64,000 bases of DNA from DATEOR01 sp036279015 (GTDB lineage Bacteria; Actinomycetota; Thermoleophilia; Gaiellales; Gaiellaceae), in assembly GCA_036279015.1 (NCBI GenBank), contig DASUJY010000065.1, positions 17,638 through 81,637 on the forward strand. Direction: 5' to 3'. Below, piece after piece: positions 52,734-60,121 of the stretch. The notes below the pieces were generated by a model, which made no database searches, was not told the origin of the DNA, and saw only the letters and a list, made by a program, of their open reading frames with translations. Position numbers and translations under genes: made by a program. The stretch's first letter is position 1; every line of letters begins with the position of its first letter.

Positions 52734-53102
52734 GTGGGTGAGGCGGAGCGGAGAGAGCGCGGGCTGGCGCGGCTCGCCGAACTCGGAGACGAGCCGGGTG
52801 GTGAGGAGTTCCTCGCGCACATGGGCGACCTCGGCGAATGGCTGGTCGACTTCGTCTTCGGCGACGTGCACGCGCGTCCCGGCTTGACCGCCCGCGAGCG
52901 CGAGCTGATCATCCTCGCCGTGCTGACGACCCTAGGAAGCTCCGATCCCCAGGTGCAGGCGCATGTCCGGGCCCTGCGCGCAATCGACGTTCCTTTCGAG
53001 GAAATCGAGGAGGCGATCCTGCAGACGACCCCCTACGCGGGCTTCCCGCGCGTCGTCAACGCCCTCAAGGTCCTCCGCGCGGAGCAGGAGACGGGCGCGT
53101 GA
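52734..53102 (+). CDS. Carboxymuconolactone decarboxylase-family protein
   Basis: 122 residues from GTG 52734, fixed by AAGGAGG four bases upstream. Pattern: LTARERELIILAVLTTLGSSDPQVQAHVRAL then FEEIEEAILQTTPYAGFPRVVNAL, in parts, is the CMD helical repeat. The CxxC of AhpD-like members is absent, which points to a decarboxylase/isomerase-like rather than redox role. GTGA overlap with the FAH-family gene. Confidence 0.82.
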   Translation: MGEAERRERGLARLAELGDEPGGEEFLAHMGDLGEWLVDFVFGDVHARPGLTARERELIILAVLTTLGSSDPQVQAHVRALRAIDVPFEEIEEAILQTTPYAGFPRVVNALKVLRAEQETGA

Positions 53103-53932
53103 AGGCAGTCAGGTTCGTCGCACCGGACGGCGACACGCGTATCGGCGCTTCCGAAGGCGGCCGGGTGCGCGACGCGGGAGCGGCGGGCCCGAAGGGCTTC
53201 GTGCCGACGCCCGAGGCGTGGGCCGCGCTCGCCGCGGCGAGCGGTCCAGAGCACGACCTCTCCGACGTGCGGCTGCTCCACCCTGTCGTCCCGGACAAGA
53301 TCCTCGCCATCGGTGTCAACTACCGGTCGCATGCCGACGAGTCGGAGCTCGACGTCCCCGCGGTGCCGGTCGTCTTCGCCAAGTGGACCTCCTCGCTCAT
53401 CGGGCCCGACGAGCCGATCGTCGTCCCGCTCGAGGAGACGCGCCCAGACTTCGAGGGCGAAGTGGCCGTCGTGCTCGGCGAAACGGTTTACCGGGCGGAC
53501 GACGAGGCAGCGCTCCGGGCGATCGGGGGGCTGACGGCGATCCACGACGTCTCTGGACGGCGTGCGCAGCTCGAGACTCCGCTGCGGCAGTTCACGCTCG
53601 GGAAGAGCTTCGACACCTTCTCTCCGCTCGGGCCCTGCATCGCGTCCCCGGACACCGTCGACGTCGGCGACATACGGCTCAGGACGACGGTTTCCGGGGA
53701 GCTCATGCAGGACGCTTCGACGAGCGACCTCGTGTTCGGCTTCGTCGAGCTGATCGTCTATCTCTCGAAAGGCCTCACGCTCCGGGCGGGCGACGTGATC
53801 GCAACGGGCACCCCCGGTGGAGTCGGCGACTCCCGCACACCGCCGCGCTACCTGCAGGAAGGCGATGTGGTCGAGATCGAGGTCGAGGGCGTCGGGACGC
53901 TGCGGAACCCCGTGCGACGGGAGCAGCCCTAG
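53099..53932 (+). CDS. Fumarylacetoacetate hydrolase-family protein
   Basis: 277 residues. PDKILAIGVNYRSHADES, the metal site DFEGEVAVVLGE and Asp in HDVSGR, then GKSFDTFSPLGP and TGTPGGVGDSR are the FAH-fold signatures. Family members cleave C-C bonds or decarboxylate meta-cleavage products (HpaG-type). It ends two bases before the convergent GntR gene. Confidence 0.88.
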   Translation: MKAVRFVAPDGDTRIGASEGGRVRDAGAAGPKGFVPTPEAWAALAAASGPEHDLSDVRLLHPVVPDKILAIGVNYRSHADESELDVPAVPVVFAKWTSSLIGPDEPIVVPLEETRPDFEGEVAVVLGETVYRADDEAALRAIGGLTAIHDVSGRRAQLETPLRQFTLGKSFDTFSPLGPCIASPDTVDVGDIRLRTTVSGELMQDASTSDLVFGFVELIVYLSKGLTLRAGDVIATGTPGGVGDSRTPPRYLQEGDVVEIEVEGVGTLRNPVRREQP

Positions 53933-53934
53933 CG

Positions 53935-54570
53935 CTACGGCGCGGGAGGGTAGGCGGCGATGTGCTCTCGAGTCAGCCGCTCCGCGCGGTCCGGGTCGCC
54001 TGCGGCGACTGCCTCCGCGATCGCCTCGTGGTCATCCGCCCAGGCGAGCATCTGGGAGCGGTCGCGAGCCTGGCGGGCGAAGATCGGCACCCCGATTCGG
54101 GACAGCCAGAGAAGCTCGCTGAACTGGAGCAGGTGCGTGTTTGCGGAAGCGGCGACGAGAGCGAGGTGAAAATCCCGGTTGAGCGCGAAACTCGACGTGA
54201 CGTCGTCGGCCACAGACCGCTGTCGCCGGACTAACTCCCGCATGCGCTCGACCTCGTCGCCGGCGCGCCGCTCAGCCGCGAGGCGGGCGGCGCCGGGCTC
54301 GATCACGAAACGTGCGCGCCAAGCCTCCTCCATATCCGTGAAGTCGCGCCGGGTGACCGTGGCGCCTCGGTTCGGGACGAACTCGACGAGCCCTTCGCTG
54401 ACGAGCCGGGCGAGCGCCTCGCGGAGCGGTGTGCGCGAGACACCGAGCTCGTCGGCGAGCGCTTCCTGACGGAGCCGCGAGCCCGGCGCAAGCTCACCGG
54501 CCACGATTCGCTCGAGCAACTCCGCGTGCACCTGGTCCACGACGCTTCTGATCTCGAGCTGGCGCCTCAC
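53935..54570 (-). CDS. GntR-family regulator, FadR subfamily
   Basis: 211 residues from GTG 54570 (GTGA overlap with the second FAH gene). The winged HTH covers about residues 10-70: LRQEALADELGVSRTPLREALARLVSEGLVEF. The FCD ligand domain follows, with metal-binding residues such as Asp/His in FALNRDFHLALV and the late His in REHIAAY. FadR-type proteins often bind carboxylic acids. Likely controls the surrounding operons through TGTATACA-type sites. Confidence 0.85.
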   Translation of the reverse strand: MRRQLEIRSVVDQVHAELLERIVAGELAPGSRLRQEALADELGVSRTPLREALARLVSEGLVEFVPNRGATVTRRDFTDMEEAWRARFVIEPGAARLAAERRAGDEVERMRELVRRQRSVADDVTSSFALNRDFHLALVAASANTHLLQFSELLWLSRIGVPIFARQARDRSQMLAWADDHEAIAEAVAAGDPDRAERLTREHIAAYPPAP

Positions 54571-55418
54571 GCTTTTCCGACTTCGAGCTCGGCCTCGTCC
54601 TCAGGCATGGCCAGAGCCACGTGGAGGGTGTTCGCCGTCACGGCCGCCTGCTCGCCGACGGACTCGAGGTCGCGGTCGAGCTCGACGACGTGGTTCTCGA
54701 GGCGCCCGATGCCGTCCACCTCGACCGCCACCACGTCTCCGAGCTCGACCGGACGGGAGTTCGCGGGTGTCCCGGTGAGGAGCACGTCGCCCGACTCGAG
54801 GGTGATCAGTCGGGCGACGTCCGCGATCTGGTAGGCGAACGAGAAGAGGAGGTCGCGTCCCGTGTGGCCCACCTGGGCGGGCTCTCCGTTGACGAACGTC
54901 CGGATCGTCAGGTCGTCCGGGTCGACGTCGCCGGCGTCCACGAGCACGGGCCCCAGAGGGCAGAAGCCGTCCTGCCCCTTGACGCGGAGCATCGATCCCC
55001 GGTCCGCGTGCCTGAAGTCGTGCACGCCCCAGTCGTTCGCAATCGTGTAGCCGGCCACGTAGCGCAGCGCCTCGTCGACAGAGGTTCCGAGGCAACGCTC
55101 GGCGATGACGACCGCGATCTCGCCCTCGTAGTTGAGGTACCGGCAGCCACGCGGTCGGGCGACCGGCGCGCGGTGGGCGGAGAGCGAAGTCGGCGGCTTG
55201 AGGAAGTAGGACGGCTCGGACGGCAGGCGCGCCATGCGGTATTCCTCGGCCCGGCTCCGATACGTGAGATGGGTGGCGACGATCTTCGTCGGCTCGGCGG
55301 GAGGCAAATATCGTGCATCCCCACTCGAGACCGAGCGGCCGTCCGCGAGCACGATCTCGTCGCCCTCGACCGTCCCCCAGGTCGGCCGGCCGTCGATCTC
55401 GATGCGCGCGCGTCTCAT
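54567..55418 (-). CDS. Fumarylacetoacetate hydrolase-family protein, second copy
   Basis: 283 residues from the ATG at 55418. THLTYRSRAEEY, YLNYEGEIAVVIAER (metal Glu pair), ANDWGVHDFRHADRGSML, GPVLVDAGDVDP and LLTGTPANSRPVELGD are FAH motifs. The resemblance is to HpaG-like decarboxylase/isomerase members. With the copy at 53099 it could make up the two-step decarboxylation and isomerisation of the homoprotocatechuate route. Start to start with the GATase gene is only 25 bases. Confidence 0.85.
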   Translation of the reverse strand: MRRARIEIDGRPTWGTVEGDEIVLADGRSVSSGDARYLPPAEPTKIVATHLTYRSRAEEYRMARLPSEPSYFLKPPTSLSAHRAPVARPRGCRYLNYEGEIAVVIAERCLGTSVDEALRYVAGYTIANDWGVHDFRHADRGSMLRVKGQDGFCPLGPVLVDAGDVDPDDLTIRTFVNGEPAQVGHTGRDLLFSFAYQIADVARLITLESGDVLLTGTPANSRPVELGDVVAVEVDGIGRLENHVVELDRDLESVGEQAAVTANTLHVALAMPEDEAELEVGKA

Positions 55419-55427
55419 GGAGGCGAC

Positions 55428-55437
55428 TGTATACATT
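55428..55437. promoter_or_regulatory. Perfect TGTATACA palindrome in a 25-base divergent gap
   Basis: TGTATACA (55428-55435) is its own complement and the only AT-rich element between two start codons 25 bases apart. TATACA reads as a -10 in both directions. It matches the GTATAC core expected for FadR-type GntR proteins. Confidence 0.5.
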
Positions 55438-55443
55438 CGCCGG

Positions 55444-56133
55444 ATGGAGATCGTGGCACTCGTACACGGGGACGGCGGCGGCCCTTCGCTCTTCCGCGGA
55501 ATCCTCGAGAGGCTCGGCGCCCGCGTCACCGACGTCCGCCTTCACCGCGCAGAGCGGCCCAGGCGCCCGCCCGAAGCGTACGACGCGGTCATGAGCTTCG
55601 GGGGCACGATGCATCCGCACGAGCACGAGGCGCATCCGTGGCTCGCCGCTGAGATCGCCTACCTCGAGGAAGCGCTTTCGGCGACCGTGCCGACTCTCGG
55701 CGTCTGTCTCGGCGCGCAGCTCCTCGCCCTTGCGGGCGGCGGCAAGGTCGAGCCTGCGCCAGAGCCCGAGATCGGCTGGTTCGCGGTCGAGCTGACGGAG
55801 GCGGCTTCCGACGATCCCGTCTTCTCGGCACTACCTCACCGCTTCGACGCGTTCCAGTGGCACGAGTACGCGGCAGGCGTTCCGCCCGGGGCGGTCGAGC
55901 TCGCGCGGAACCGCGTCTGCCCGCAGGCATTCCGCACGGGCGAGGCTGCCTGGGGCGTCCAGTTCCATCCCGAGGTGGGCTTCGAGCAACTCGTCCGCTG
56001 GATCAACGCGTACGAGGACCCGCCCGTCCCGCCCGACCGTTACATCGCGGCGGCGCGAGAGCACATCGCCGAGTGGAACGACATCGGCCGCACGATCTGC
56101 GAGCAATTCTTCTCTGTCGCATCGGGCCGCTGA
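55444..56133 (+). CDS. Class I glutamine amidotransferase-like protein
   Basis: 229 residues with nucleophile Cys88 in GVCLGAQ and the His175-Glu177 pair in QFHPEVG, the complete GATase triad, as in stand-alone GMP-synthase-like proteins. There is no synthetase domain. Such proteins include gamma-glutamyl hydrolases, so it might remove glutamate added by the GS-like enzyme at 43302. No ribosome site fits in the nine bases after the TATACA element, so the message may be leaderless. Confidence 0.78.
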   Translation: MEIVALVHGDGGGPSLFRGILERLGARVTDVRLHRAERPRRPPEAYDAVMSFGGTMHPHEHEAHPWLAAEIAYLEEALSATVPTLGVCLGAQLLALAGGGKVEPAPEPEIGWFAVELTEAASDDPVFSALPHRFDAFQWHEYAAGVPPGAVELARNRVCPQAFRTGEAAWGVQFHPEVGFEQLVRWINAYEDPPVPPDRYIAAAREHIAEWNDIGRTICEQFFSVASGR

Positions 56134-56493
56134 GGCAGCAACTACCGACCCTGATGCTCAGCGCACCCGCAAGTGCGGTATGGGGTCGGGCTGCGTCTCG
56201 GGCGCATCCTCGGGTGCTTAGCAACGAAGCGCAAGTGCCGAGCACGTGCAGGCGTCAGTCTGAGCGCGGTCATCAGCCGAGGCAGGAGGCGTGGGCCGGA
56301 CTTCGACGTCGCCACTCGGACATGAGTGGCCAGGATGGTCGCGCGACTCGTGCTCGCACGACCACCGAGCGCGCTCACTCCACGATCCTGCGCAAAGGAC
56401 ATGTGAGAACATCCGTGTGCATCTCAGCGACCGATGTTGGTCGTCCCCTGAGGCGCGATGCAGCATGTCGGCAGGAATGAATCGTCCGGGGAG
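56134..56493. other. Convergent intergenic region, hairpin but no gene
   Basis: 360 bases between the GATase stop and the TetR stop. GCCACTC-GGACAT-GAGTGGC (56311-56330) is a perfect seven-base stem with a six-base loop and may terminate either transcript. Nothing else is recognised. Confidence 0.4.
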
Positions 56494-57210
56494 TCAGGCG
56501 TCGGCGCCTGAGTCGAGGATGGTGACGCTCGCGCCGCGCTCGACGGCCGCAAGGATTTCGTTACGGAGCGGATCACCTGGTGGGATGATGACGCCCACGT
56601 TCCTTCGCGACTCGTCTTGCCTCTCGTCTCTTCCAGGCCCCAGGGGCCTGGAGAACGCCTCGGCGACGACCTCGAGCCCCGCATCGAGTGCGGCTCGCCC
56701 TGCTGCCGCCGTATCTCCCCCGGCGCGTGCCCAAACGTCGAGGGCTTCGTTGACGACGGCGACGACCGACGCCGCGCACGCGCGTGCAGTCATGACGTCG
56801 GCGCCGCCTGAGCCGAGGAAGGCGGCGAGCCGGTCCTCGTAGGCACGGTCAAAGACGCGCTCGAGGTTGCGGAGCGTGGCGTCGGAGCGCAGGAGGCGGT
56901 AGCGGCGCGCATATACCTTTGGCTCGTCGAAGTACGCGGTCACCGATCTCCGTGAGACCTCGACCAGGTCCTCCACGGGCCGAGGCGACGGTAGGCGCGC
57001 GTCGAGGAGCGCCCCGAGCTCTGCGACGCGGTCGGCGTGGTCGGGGAACGCGGCCGACTCCTTCGTCTCGAAGTAACGGAAGAACGTCCTCGGGGAGATA
57101 CCGGCTTCGGCGGCGATCATCTCGACGGTCGTTCCCTCGAGGCCACGCTCCTCGAAGAGGCGAAGGGTCGCCTCGGCGATGCGGAGCTTCCGTTCTCCCT
57201 GCCGGCTCAG
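56494..57210 (-). CDS. TetR-family regulator, CTG start
   Basis: 238 residues. HTH at about residues 15-55: TTVEMIAAEAGISPRTFFRYFETKESA. The C-terminal ligand domain is helical without known specificity, with an unusual tail (VIIPPGDPLRNEILAAV). No ATG, GTG or TTG occurs in the frame for over 100 codons before the conserved N-terminus. CTG at 57210 gives LSRQGERKLRIAEA and forms a CTGA overlap with the ligase stop, like the other junctions here. Probably regulates the ligase or the amine-oxidase operon. Confidence 0.75.
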   Translation of the reverse strand: MSRQGERKLRIAEATLRLFEERGLEGTTVEMIAAEAGISPRTFFRYFETKESAAFPDHADRVAELGALLDARLPSPRPVEDLVEVSRRSVTAYFDEPKVYARRYRLLRSDATLRNLERVFDRAYEDRLAAFLGSGGADVMTARACAASVVAVVNEALDVWARAGGDTAAAGRAALDAGLEVVAEAFSRPLGPGRDERQDESRRNVGVIIPPGDPLRNEILAAVERGASVTILDSGADA

Positions 57211-58562
57211 GTCGCGTCCGTCCGCTCGACGTAGCGTGCCTTCATCTCGAATCGCTCCAGTGTGCGTGGCGGCACGAGCTCGACCTCGGCCTTCACCACG
57301 AGCTTGGCGCGAATCCGCTCCTCGAGCTCGCGCCGGAGCGCGGTCAGGTCGCCTGCGTCGTCGCCGTGCTCGGCGCGGATCCGGAGCGGCGGCGGCACCG
57401 CCGGCCCCTCGACGTCGACGAGGATGCGCAGCGCGCCGGTCGTGCGTGGTGCAAAGCCGCCGACAACGTCGCTGACCGCGGAGGGCCAGACGTTGACCCC
57501 GGCGACGATCAGCATGTCGTCCGTGCGCCCCTCGCAGATCCAGCGCGGCCCCGTCCGCCCGCAGGGGCAGGGCGAGGTCTTGACGACGACGTGGTCGCGC
57601 GTTCGGAACCGGACGAGCGGGCAGCACTCGCGCGCCAGGTGCGTGGCCACGAGCTCTCCGCGTGCACCGTCCTCCCACGGGAGCACCTCACCCGAGTCGG
57701 CGTCGATCAACTCGAGGAGGGCGAAGTCCGGGGCCAGGAAGTGGTTGCCGTCGGCCGCTGCGCACGTCGCGGCGAAGGCGGGGAGAACGTCCCCGTTCCC
57801 GTAGGCTTCGGTGACGCGGGCGCCGTAGAGGCGCTCGAGGCGGGCGCGAAGCTCGGGAATGCCGCCCCCCGGCTCCGCGCCGAGCGTCAGCAGTCGGAAG
57901 CCGAGCGAGCGAGGATCGGTGCCGGCCTCGACGAGCTTCTCTGCGAGATAGAAGGCGTAGGACGGCGTGCAGAAGAGGACCGAGCCGCCGAGCGCCTCCG
58001 TCGCCTGCACGAGGCGCTCGCTCGCACCCGTCCCGATGGGGACGAACGTCGCCCCGATCGACTCGATCGCGTCCTTGACCGGCAGGCCGCCGACGAAGAA
58101 CGAGAGCCCGATGGCGTGGACGAAGACGTCCTCCCTCCGCACCCCCTCGCACCAGAAGACGCGCGCCAGCGACTCCGTCCATTGATCCGCGTCGGCGCGC
58201 GTGATCCCGATGTAGCTCGGCCTCCCCGTGGTGCCGCTCGTCGAGTGCACGCGGATCACGTCGGCGAGGGTGGCCGCGGCGTGAGTCCCGAGCGGCGGTG
58301 CGGCCGCCTGGCTCGCGCGAAGCTCGTCCTTCTCAGTGAGAGGCGCCGCCGACAGATCGGCGGCGGTGCGGACGCTGCCCGGGTCGAATCCCGCAGCTTG
58401 CCACTTGCGCTCGTAGAACGGTGAGCGCGCCGTGACGTAGGCGAGCTGGGCGCGGAGCCGCTCGCCCTGCAGCGAGGCGATCGCGTCCGGCGCCATCGTC
58501 TCGATCGCCGGGGTCCGCATCCGGTCGCGGGTCGCCCCCTCGTTTCTTGCGACGAGTGTCAT
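57207..58562 (-). CDS. Phenylacetate-CoA ligase-like (PaaK family) AMP-forming ligase
   Basis: 451 residues. HSTSGTTGRPSYIG is the adenylate-forming P-loop, LGAEPGGGIP and AYGNGD lie in the core, and FRTRDHV, GRTDDMLIVAGVNVWPSAV and the C-terminal MKARYVER complete the PaaK-type set. It would activate an aryl-acetate or another aromatic acid as CoA thioester. The operon also codes a TetR regulator. Which acid is used is not known. Confidence 0.82.
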   Translation of the reverse strand: MTLVARNEGATRDRMRTPAIETMAPDAIASLQGERLRAQLAYVTARSPFYERKWQAAGFDPGSVRTAADLSAAPLTEKDELRASQAAAPPLGTHAAATLADVIRVHSTSGTTGRPSYIGITRADADQWTESLARVFWCEGVRREDVFVHAIGLSFFVGGLPVKDAIESIGATFVPIGTGASERLVQATEALGGSVLFCTPSYAFYLAEKLVEAGTDPRSLGFRLLTLGAEPGGGIPELRARLERLYGARVTEAYGNGDVLPAFAATCAAADGNHFLAPDFALLELIDADSGEVLPWEDGARGELVATHLARECCPLVRFRTRDHVVVKTSPCPCGRTGPRWICEGRTDDMLIVAGVNVWPSAVSDVVGGFAPRTTGALRILVDVEGPAVPPPLRIRAEHGDDAGDLTALRRELEERIRAKLVVKAEVELVPPRTLERFEMKARYVERTDAT

Positions 58563-58610
58563 ACGCTGCCATTATTGCGGCACTTCCTGCCGACTTCCAA
58601 GGAGCCGCGC

Positions 58611-60110
58611 GTGTACGTCGAGGCACCGGTTGAGCATCCCCAGCGGCTGAACGCTTTCCTCGCACGTGAGCACCGGCTCCTCGTCGGCGGCGAGTGGATC
58701 GTTCCCGCGACCGACGAGGGGATCGAGGTCGTCGACCCGGCGACGGCGCGATCGATCGCGACCGTCCCGGACGCGTCGGGGCCCGACGTCGACCGGGCCG
58801 TCGCCTCGGCGCGAAAAGCGCTGGAGGGTCCGTGGGCGCGGATGCTGCCGGTCGAACGCCAGGACCTCATGCTCCGCCTCGCCGACCTCGTCGCGGCGCA
58901 CGAGGACGAGATTGCGCACCTGGAGGCGCTCGAGCAGGGCAAGCTGCTCGAGTTCGCCCGCGCGATCGAGGTCGACATGGCCGTCGACTACCTCCGCTAC
59001 ATGGCGGGATGGGCGACCAAGATCCGCGGCGAGACGTTCGAGATCTCCCCGCGGATGCCTGAAGGGATTCGCTTCCACGCCTACACCCGCCGCGAGCCGA
59101 TCGGCGTGGTCGGAGGCATCGTCCCCTGGAACTTCCCCCACCTCATGGCGGTGTGGAAGATCGCGCCGGCGCTCGCCACGGGGTGCACGGTCGTCCTCAA
59201 GCCCGCGGAGGAAACACCGCTCTCGGCGCTCTTTCTCGGCGAGCTCGTCACGGAAACCGGCTTCCCGCCGGGCGTCGTCAACGTCATCACCGGCCGTGGC
59301 GAGACCACCGGTGCGGCCCTCGTCGCGCACCACGGCCTGGACAAGATCACGTTCACGGGCTCCACGGAGGTCGGGAAGGAGATCGCGCGCGTCGCAGCCG
59401 GCAACCTGACGCGCGTCGCGCTCGAGCTCGGCGGCAAGTCGCCCGTCATCGTCCTCGACGACATCGGCGCGGACATGGTCTCGGGCGGGATGGTGGGCGG
59501 GCTCTTCTTCAACACGGGACAGCAGTGCGTCGCAGGGTCGCGTCTGTACGCGCCCCGCGATCGCTTCGACGAGGTCGTCGGCCGCATCGCCGACATCGCC
59601 GACTTCCTCAAGATCGGATCGCCCTTCGATCCCAACGTCCACATCGGCCCGGTCGTCTCGCGCACGCAGCAGGAACGCGTTCTCTCCTACATCGAGGAGG
59701 CGGGCAAGCTCGGCGCCGACGTGGTGGTCGGGGGCGCGGCGCCTGAGGCGCCCGGGTTCTTCGTCGAGCCGACCGTCATCGCGAACGTCGACCAGAAAGC
59801 GCGGGTCGTCCAGGAGGAGATCTTCGGCCCCGTCCTCGTCGCCATGCCCTACGACGACCTCGAGGGCCTCGTCGCGATGGCGAACGACACGGTCTACGGG
59901 CTCGCCGCGAGCATCTGGGGCAAGAACGTCTCGCGCATCCTCGAGCTCGTCCCCCGGATCAAGGCGGGGACCGTCTGGGTGAACAGCCATTCCGTCCTCG
60001 ACGCCAACATGCCGTTCGGGGGCATGAAGATGTCCGGAATCGGACGGGAGCACGGCACTGCCGCAATCGACGAGTACACCGAGCCGAAGACCGTCTGCAT
60101 CGCCTACTGA
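58611..60110 (+). CDS. Aldehyde dehydrogenase
   Basis: 499 residues. AAGGAG (58599-58604) six bases before GTG 58611 decides this start over TTG 58575. The catalytic Cys is in TGQQCVAGSR, the Glu in LELGGKSP, and NAD motifs are VPWNFPHLMAVWK and FTGSTEVGK. It is 11 bases upstream of a copper amine oxidase, so its first candidate substrate is the aryl-acetaldehyde that enzyme makes. HpaE-type semialdehyde oxidation is also possible. Confidence 0.9.
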   Translation: MYVEAPVEHPQRLNAFLAREHRLLVGGEWIVPATDEGIEVVDPATARSIATVPDASGPDVDRAVASARKALEGPWARMLPVERQDLMLRLADLVAAHEDEIAHLEALEQGKLLEFARAIEVDMAVDYLRYMAGWATKIRGETFEISPRMPEGIRFHAYTRREPIGVVGGIVPWNFPHLMAVWKIAPALATGCTVVLKPAEETPLSALFLGELVTETGFPPGVVNVITGRGETTGAALVAHHGLDKITFTGSTEVGKEIARVAAGNLTRVALELGGKSPVIVLDDIGADMVSGGMVGGLFFNTGQQCVAGSRLYAPRDRFDEVVGRIADIADFLKIGSPFDPNVHIGPVVSRTQQERVLSYIEEAGKLGADVVVGGAAPEAPGFFVEPTVIANVDQKARVVQEEIFGPVLVAMPYDDLEGLVAMANDTVYGLAASIWGKNVSRILELVPRIKAGTVWVNSHSVLDANMPFGGMKMSGIGREHGTAAIDEYTEPKTVCIAY

Positions 60111-60121
60111 GGGAGCCCTTC

